A DNA stretch of 64,000 nt from an uncultured Marinococcus sp. (GTDB lineage Bacteria; Bacillota; Bacilli; Bacillales; Marinococcaceae), in the NCBI RefSeq assembly GCF_947493875.1, contig NZ_CANLSU010000006.1:1-64000 (forward strand). The letters run 5' to 3'. The notes beneath the pieces were generated by a model. It worked only from the letters and a program-made list of their open reading frames with translations, was not told the origin of the DNA and made no database searches. Of the stretch, positions 59,894-64,000 are shown piece after piece (position 1 is the stretch's first letter; every line of letters starts with the position of its first letter). Position numbers and translations under genes: made by a program.

Positions 59894-60360
59894 TATACAT
59901 TCTCCTGCTCTCTAATCCATTGTAGTAAATGAAAGGTACTCGTATTAATCAGTTCAAACACATGGCCGAAATTATTATCAAAATAAGGGTCAGGCACGTC
60001 TTCCCTCCGGCGCTCAGGATGAAAGTCCAACAGTTTCCATACTCTGCCGTCTTTAGTGGAAACGTGAAAATCCTGAAGCATATCAAGGTTCTGATCATCC
60101 ATAGCCACAATATAATCGGCTTCTTCTCCGGCCTCCACTACCCGGGCTGTCCCCGGGCCGGCAGATACACCGTGTTGTTCGAGTACACCGATCGTTCCTT
60201 CGTGCGGAGAAGAGCCTGCATGCCAATCACCGAGTCCGGCCGAGTCCACGCTGATTTTATTTTCCACTCCCGCTTCCTGCAGATGCTTTTGAAAAAGCGC
60301 TTCTGCCATTGGCGAACGGCAGATGTTCCCTAAACAGATAAATAACACCTTTATACTCAT
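59893..60360 (-). CDS. Low-molecular-weight protein-tyrosine phosphatase family
   Basis: 155 aa. Active-site loop C-L-G-N-I-C-R-S (LFICLGNICRSPMAE) and the acid loop VPDPYFDNNFG are intact. Family of arsenate reductase-like and tyrosine phosphatases (YfkJ, PtpA); the coupling to fructosamine kinase suggests dephosphorylation of phosphofructosamine intermediates or signalling. 4-base overlap with the next gene. Confidence 0.93.
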   Translation of the reverse strand: MSIKVLFICLGNICRSPMAEALFQKHLQEAGVENKISVDSAGLGDWHAGSSPHEGTIGVLEQHGVSAGPGTARVVEAGEEADYIVAMDDQNLDMLQDFHVSTKDGRVWKLLDFHPERRREDVPDPYFDNNFGHVFELINTSTFHLLQWIREQENV

Positions 60361-60372
60361 AGCTTCTCTCCT

Positions 60373-60810
60373 TTACCCGTAGAGATGAATAATCATGCCT
60401 TTTATCTCCCCGGTCATATCGAGGAGGGAGAGCGGCTCCTGTTCCTGCTGCAGCATCTGGTCTGTCATTTCCACTAATTTTTTATCAATTTTTTCAATCA
60501 GCTGATGGGTTTTGAGCCTGCCATCACTGCCAAACGACCTTTCTTCATGCAGATTCAAGCCATGGTCTTTCAGTTCTGTAATAATTTCCCTTACAAGGCG
60601 TTTATACTCTTTTAATTCCGGAATGGTCTGGTGCTCCATCAGACGCCGGCCCTGCTGGTCAAGCTGTTCAAGCATGATACCCATCTGACGGTTGAATGTT
60701 TTGGCCTGTTCGGTCTGCATCATTTCTGAAAATGGATTTTTTTCGGCTTTTCTATCCTTTACGTTAGGCAGCGGTGATTTAATATTTCCCTGAAGGCGCT
60801 GAATATCCAC
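60373..60810 (-). CDS. yaaR: YaaR (DUF327) family protein
   Basis: 145 aa. Pattern DIQRLQGNIKSPLPNVK, FNRQMGIMLEQLDQQGRRLM, IPELKEYKRLVREII and IDKKLVEMTDQMLQQ identifies YaaR. Helical cytosolic protein of unknown role. Between the phosphatase and a peptidase gene. Confidence 0.88.
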   Translation of the reverse strand: MDIQRLQGNIKSPLPNVKDRKAEKNPFSEMMQTEQAKTFNRQMGIMLEQLDQQGRRLMEHQTIPELKEYKRLVREIITELKDHGLNLHEERSFGSDGRLKTHQLIEKIDKKLVEMTDQMLQQEQEPLSLLDMTGEIKGMIIHLYG

Positions 60811-60827
60811 GCGTATATTTTCCTCCT

Positions 60828-61955
60828 TTACGCATTTTCTGCCGGCCCGGTTACAATAGCCGCCATAAATGCTGGTACTTTCACAAATTCTTTAATGAGC
60901 AGCCGTTCTTCCGTAGTGTGGATGTTTTCATAGCCGACACCCAGATTGATGGTAGGAATGCCGTAGCCCGAAATTACGTTTGCATCGCTGCCGCCTCCGC
61001 TTTGTACAGTTCTCGGCTCCACATTGAGCCGATGGGCAGCCTGAACAGCACGCTGCACCACATCATCCGATTCAGCCAGCACATAACCTTCATACATTGG
61101 CTGTATATCAATAGAAGCCTGAGCCCCCATCTCCTCAGCTGCTTCTTCGAAGGCTTCTCTCATAGCTGCCACCTGTCTGCTCAGCTTATCCGGTTTAAAG
61201 GAGCGTGCTTCCGCAGAAATCACGACCTCATCACACACGACATTCGTCTGGGTGCCCCCGGCAAAGCTTCCAATATTGGCCGTTGTTTCTTCATCGATTC
61301 GTCCAAGCGGCATTTTGGTTACGGCTTTAGAAGCCACGCTGATGGCTGAAATGCCTTTTTCCGGCTCCACCCCTGCGTGTGCTTTTTTTCCGTAAATAGT
61401 CGCATGCATTTTTGTCTGATACGGCGCCGAGGTGACGAGAGTGCCTACCGGGCCGTCACTGTCAAGCGCATAGCCCATATCGGCATGCACCAAGCCGGTA
61501 TCCAGATGCTTTGCACCCACAAGCCCGGACTCTTCCCCGACCGTAATGATAAACTGAATGTCTCCGTAAGGCTCGTCTTCTTCCTGAAGCATTTTTACCA
61601 GCTCAAGCATGGACGCAATTCCCGCTTTGTCATCAGCACCGAGGATTGTTTCTCCCTTCGAAACAATATATTCATCCTGCACCTCAGGTTCAATACCTTT
61701 TCCCGGTTCAACTGTATCCATATGGGATGTGAAATAAATCACCGGCTTTGCGCTGTCTGTGCCTTTCAGCGTACAGACCAGATTCCCCGCCCCGTGGCCG
61801 GTGGTGGCTTTGGCGTTATCTTCTTTTGTTTCAAGTCCAAGCTCCTGGAATTTCCGTTTAATGACATCTGCAATTTTGGCTTCATGCTTTGTTTCCGAGT
61901 CAATTTTCACCAGTTCGATAAATTCCTGTATTAAACGTTCCTGATTTGCCATCAC
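60828..61955 (-). CDS. M20/peptidase T-like aminopeptidase (YqjE-like)
   Basis: 375 aa, GTG 61955 with AAAGGAG 8 bases upstream (ATG at 61952 is possible). FTSHMDTVEPG (zinc H-x-D), ILGADDKAGIASMLELVKML, FIITVGEESGLVGAKHL, and late GGGSDANVISGYGIPTINLGVG with ENIHTTEE. Typical of M20/M25/M40 family, PepT-like (B. subtilis YqjE). Cleaves tripeptides or similar; exact substrate unknown. Confidence 0.9.
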   Translation of the reverse strand: MMANQERLIQEFIELVKIDSETKHEAKIADVIKRKFQELGLETKEDNAKATTGHGAGNLVCTLKGTDSAKPVIYFTSHMDTVEPGKGIEPEVQDEYIVSKGETILGADDKAGIASMLELVKMLQEEDEPYGDIQFIITVGEESGLVGAKHLDTGLVHADMGYALDSDGPVGTLVTSAPYQTKMHATIYGKKAHAGVEPEKGISAISVASKAVTKMPLGRIDEETTANIGSFAGGTQTNVVCDEVVISAEARSFKPDKLSRQVAAMREAFEEAAEEMGAQASIDIQPMYEGYVLAESDDVVQRAVQAAHRLNVEPRTVQSGGGSDANVISGYGIPTINLGVGYENIHTTEERLLIKEFVKVPAFMAAIVTGPAENA

Positions 61956-62053
61956 TATTATAACTCCTTTACGGATTGCTTAGGTTTATTATATATTTTT
62001 CGCCTGCTGTGTTATAATTTGAGCATTAGTTTCCATTGAAAGCGGGGGTTAAA

Positions 62054-62134
62054 ATGCAGAAAGTCATTATTTACATTATGATCTTTGCGCTTGTCGGCAG
62101 CAGCCTGTTAATGGGCGGAGCGGTGATGTTTTAA
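62054..62134 (+). CDS. prli42: Stressosome-associated miniprotein Prli42
   Basis: 26 aa, GGGGGTT 5 bases before ATG, too short for the ORF cutoff. Sequence VIIYIMIFALVGSSLLMGGA is the one-helix core of Prli42 (Listeria) and its bacillar homologues, which anchor the stressosome at the membrane. It lies between yqjE-like and yqjA-like genes, the same neighbourhood as in B. subtilis. Confidence 0.75.
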   Translation: MQKVIIYIMIFALVGSSLLMGGAVMF

Positions 62135-62161
62135 ACGAACGCCAATTTTTGTATGTATTTG

Positions 62162-62208
62162 ATAAAGCAGAACTTACGGGTGTACATGCCCGCTCGTTCT
62201 GCTTTTTA
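62162..62208. terminator. Bidirectional terminator after Prli42
   Basis: AAGCAGAAC (62164-62172) pairs with GTTCTGCTT (62194-62202); TTTTT follows on plus. Confidence 0.75.
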
Positions 62209-63222
62209 TTTATTTCTGCGTGCCATCTGCCTGTGTAGTCTTTTGCCCGATATTGTATGGGTCCGCTTCGGATCGGGCTTAAACATTTTTTTAATGAGCA
62301 GGTATTCTTCAATTTCATACAAAATATAAAAGAGGGATGAGCGTATTTCGAATTCATGTCTTGTTTTTGGCAGCTCCATCTGCTGAATTTCATACTTCAT
62401 TTCGTCAAGACGGTATAAAAAATAGCCGGCAGTATTGCCCGGGGAGACGGCGTCGCTTAGTTCATCCATATAATCAGCCATTTTGTGGCCCTGGGGCACG
62501 GACTGGTCAATCGAAGAAATAAACGGCAGAATACTTTCGAGTACCGAAAACTGCTTTTCTCTCATACGAAAATAGTGGTAAAAGTAGTCATCATCCCGCA
62601 GAAAATGGTTGTCTATATCCCTTAGGGCCTTCCCTTTAGCTTCATCAATGATCTTCGCTGCATCCGAAAATTCTGCCCCGTCCCAGATGTTATCGCCAAA
62701 ACGAAGGTAGTTTGCGTACTCCTCCCATATTTTACGAAAAGCGTCTTCGAGGCTTAACTGGTCCTGGGCCAGGCTTTTTTCACTGCTCGGCATATAAAGA
62801 TTCATGATTAATGCTACCCCAATACCGACGAAAATAATCGCGAGCTCGTTCATCCAGATGCCTGCACTCACCTGTTCTTCTGTGTAAAGGTGCAGCACGA
62901 TAACGCTGCTTGTGACGATACCACGGGCAGCATTTGCTGCTACGCTTAGTGGAATGCTGATCAGAAAGAGTGCAGCTATAGCCACTGGATTATATCCTAT
63001 CAGTTCAAAGAATACACTCGCGACCCCGAGCCCAATCACGCAGGAAACGAGTCGTTCGATGCTGACAGTCAGGGAGCCCCTCTTAGTCGTTGTAATACAA
63101 AGAATGGTAATGACGCCTGCTGATATATAGTAATCCAGCTGCAGCAGCTGGGCAATGTATACGGATATAGCTGTGCCTACTGCTGTTTTCAGCGTCCGAT
63201 ATCCAATTCGGAATCTCCCCAT
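62206..63222 (-). CDS. Aromatic acid exporter family protein (YqjA/DUF939)
   Basis: 338 aa. N-terminal four to six helices (RIGYRTLKTAVGTAISVYIA, VSCVIGLGVASVFFELIGYN, AAIALFLISIPLSVAANAARG) then a cytosolic helical domain. Family ArAE_1; B. subtilis YqjA is the parallel. Probable exporter of aromatic acids; substrate unknown. Confidence 0.9.
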   Translation of the reverse strand: MGRFRIGYRTLKTAVGTAISVYIAQLLQLDYYISAGVITILCITTTKRGSLTVSIERLVSCVIGLGVASVFFELIGYNPVAIAALFLISIPLSVAANAARGIVTSSVIVLHLYTEEQVSAGIWMNELAIIFVGIGVALIMNLYMPSSEKSLAQDQLSLEDAFRKIWEEYANYLRFGDNIWDGAEFSDAAKIIDEAKGKALRDIDNHFLRDDDYFYHYFRMREKQFSVLESILPFISSIDQSVPQGHKMADYMDELSDAVSPGNTAGYFLYRLDEMKYEIQQMELPKTRHEFEIRSSLFYILYEIEEYLLIKKMFKPDPKRTHTISGKRLHRQMARRNK

Positions 63223-63350
63223 CTAAAAAAACCTCTCTGTTTGTTCATTCGTACTTATATTATATCGTAAACACCGGCAGAGGGAAACTGACTGGCGCTT
63301 TTCGGCCCTGGCACCTCTTCTGTGCTGATTTTAGCCCAAAAACCAAATAA

Positions 63351-63380
63351 AAAAGCAAAGGAGACAGCTCCTTTGCTTAC
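63351..63380 (-). terminator. Terminator after tRNA-Arg
   Basis: AAGCAAAGGAG (63353-63363) and CTCCTTTGCTT (63368-63378), then T-run on minus strand. Confidence 0.85.
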
Positions 63381-63392
63381 ACATTTATTCAT

Positions 63393-63467
63393 TGGTGCGC
63401 CTACCAGGACTCGAACCTGGAATGCGAGAACCGGAATCTCGAGTGATATCCCTTTCACCATAGGCGC
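63393..63467 (-). tRNA. tRNA-Arg(CCG)
   Basis: Folds as a cloverleaf: acceptor GCGCCTA/TAGGCGC with CCA encoded (ACCA), D-arm around GGTGAAAGGGATATCACT, anticodon stem CGAGA/TCTCG with loop TTCCGGT (anticodon CCG, 63432-63434), T-arm CCAGG-TTCGAGT-CCTGG. CCG reads the Arg codon CGG. Confidence 0.93.
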
Positions 63468-63540
63468 TTTTGTCATATGTTTTAACAAGACAATGAATAC
63501 TATACCAATGAACGAATATGAAAGTCAACCCATTTTTTAA

Positions 63541-63903
63541 TTACGCTTCCCCGGAAGATCCTTCGAGCATTTTTTCAAACTGTTCGTTGATATCCTCTTC
63601 ACTGTATCCTGCTTCCTTCAGGCGTTTGGTGAAATGCTGGGAATACACTTTGGAGCGTTCCTGCATTTTGCCGAATTTCTTTGACTCCTGCTTTTTTTTC
63701 GTCCGTTTCTCCCGGTCTTCCGCGTTGGACATGATGCTTTCGGTAATAAATAAGGCTTTCCACACCTGCTCTTCTCCGTAGCCGGAGGCGTTTGCGTCAA
63801 GTTCATCGATGACGTTTTGGTAGTAATCGCGGAACTCGTCGTACGAAATTTCTTCGTCCATGTTTAAGTATTCCTGTATTTTTTCATAGTACGTCTGAAT
63901 CAT
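63541..63903 (-). CDS. Hypothetical helical protein, 120 aa
   Basis: GGAGACAAATG start. Acidic, helical: MIQTYYEKIQEYLNMDEEI, DELDANASGYGEEQVWKALF, then a basic stretch DREKRTKKKQESKKFGKMQE. No named family recognised. Transcribed toward the tRNA. Confidence 0.65.
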   Translation of the reverse strand: MIQTYYEKIQEYLNMDEEISYDEFRDYYQNVIDELDANASGYGEEQVWKALFITESIMSNAEDREKRTKKKQESKKFGKMQERSKVYSQHFTKRLKEAGYSEEDINEQFEKMLEGSSGEA

Positions 63904-64000
63904 TTGTCTCCGCCCTTTTCATTTATGTATTCCGAAACAGTATACCATGAATATAAAGCGGAGCGTCAAGGTACTTCCCTGTCTTTTCTTATTTTTGCAA

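Overview
The window reads as chromosomal DNA of a Gram-positive, moderately halophilic or alkaliphilic member of the Bacillaceae. The evidence is strong AAGGAGG-type ribosome sites, TTG and GTG starts, FosB, YaaR, Prli42, YqjA-like, TerC and DUF6366 family genes, many small membrane proteins, and a C30-type carotenoid cluster (one CrtM, two CrtN-like desaturases). The species cannot be named from sequence alone. No rRNA, phage, transposase or CRISPR array was seen; one tRNA-Arg(CCG) is present. Layout: 0-0.5 kb holds a compact par/Fst-like type I toxin-antitoxin locus, whose 38-residue toxin gene is below the usual ORF cutoff. 0.5-10.8 kb is a run of single metabolic genes (PNPOx-like, GNAT, PhzF, lipoprotein, HAD, two VOC proteins, DJ-1/PfpI, sugar acetyltransferase) and a TetR plus MFS exporter pair. 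11.4-18 kb is accessory in character: a double winged-helix protein, a blasticidin-S deaminase (Bsr)-like enzyme, FosB, two GNATs, a threonine-synthase-like PLP enzyme, a P-loop kinase, a frameshifted histidine phosphatase and an M23 peptidase. 18.1-27.2 kb is a divergent muropeptide-recycling locus: MurR/RpiR regulator, Lac/cellobiose-family PTS (EIIC, EIIB, then EIIA on the other strand), MupG, BadF-type sugar kinase, MurQ, a secreted GH10-like hydrolase and AnmK. 27.4-33.4 kb has a GH51 arabinofuranosidase with a premature stop, an amidohydrolase, a second TetR-MFS pair paralogous to the first, and a paired SMR transporter with a LysR gene. 33.6-35.4 kb is a Vga-like ABC-F resistance gene behind a leader with mutually exclusive helices. 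35.5-43.8 kb holds regulators, EamA transporter, Mqo, a 3D-domain wall protein and an orphan GvpO-like pair. 44-54.7 kb holds a Na/Pi transporter, YceI, a CuA-type lipoprotein, aldo/keto reductase, EAL and PilZ c-di-GMP proteins, an SDR and a TerC gene under a yybP-ykoY (Mn2+) riboswitch with duplicated terminator. 55-64 kb holds carotenoid genes, the fructosamine-kinase/low-molecular-weight phosphatase pair, and a yqjE-prli42-yqjA neighbourhood. Themes: cell-wall salvage (PTS import, MupG cleavage, MurQ etherase, AnmK/kinase feeding), antibiotic self-protection (Bsr-like, FosB, Vga-like, SMR, MFS), c-di-GMP signalling, and oxidative or osmotic protection by carotenoids. Several genes carry single lesions (in-frame TAG near 856, A-tract frameshift near 16223, in-frame TAA at 27520), suggesting recent decay or sequencing errors. 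Everything is inferred from the sequence; no searches were run.
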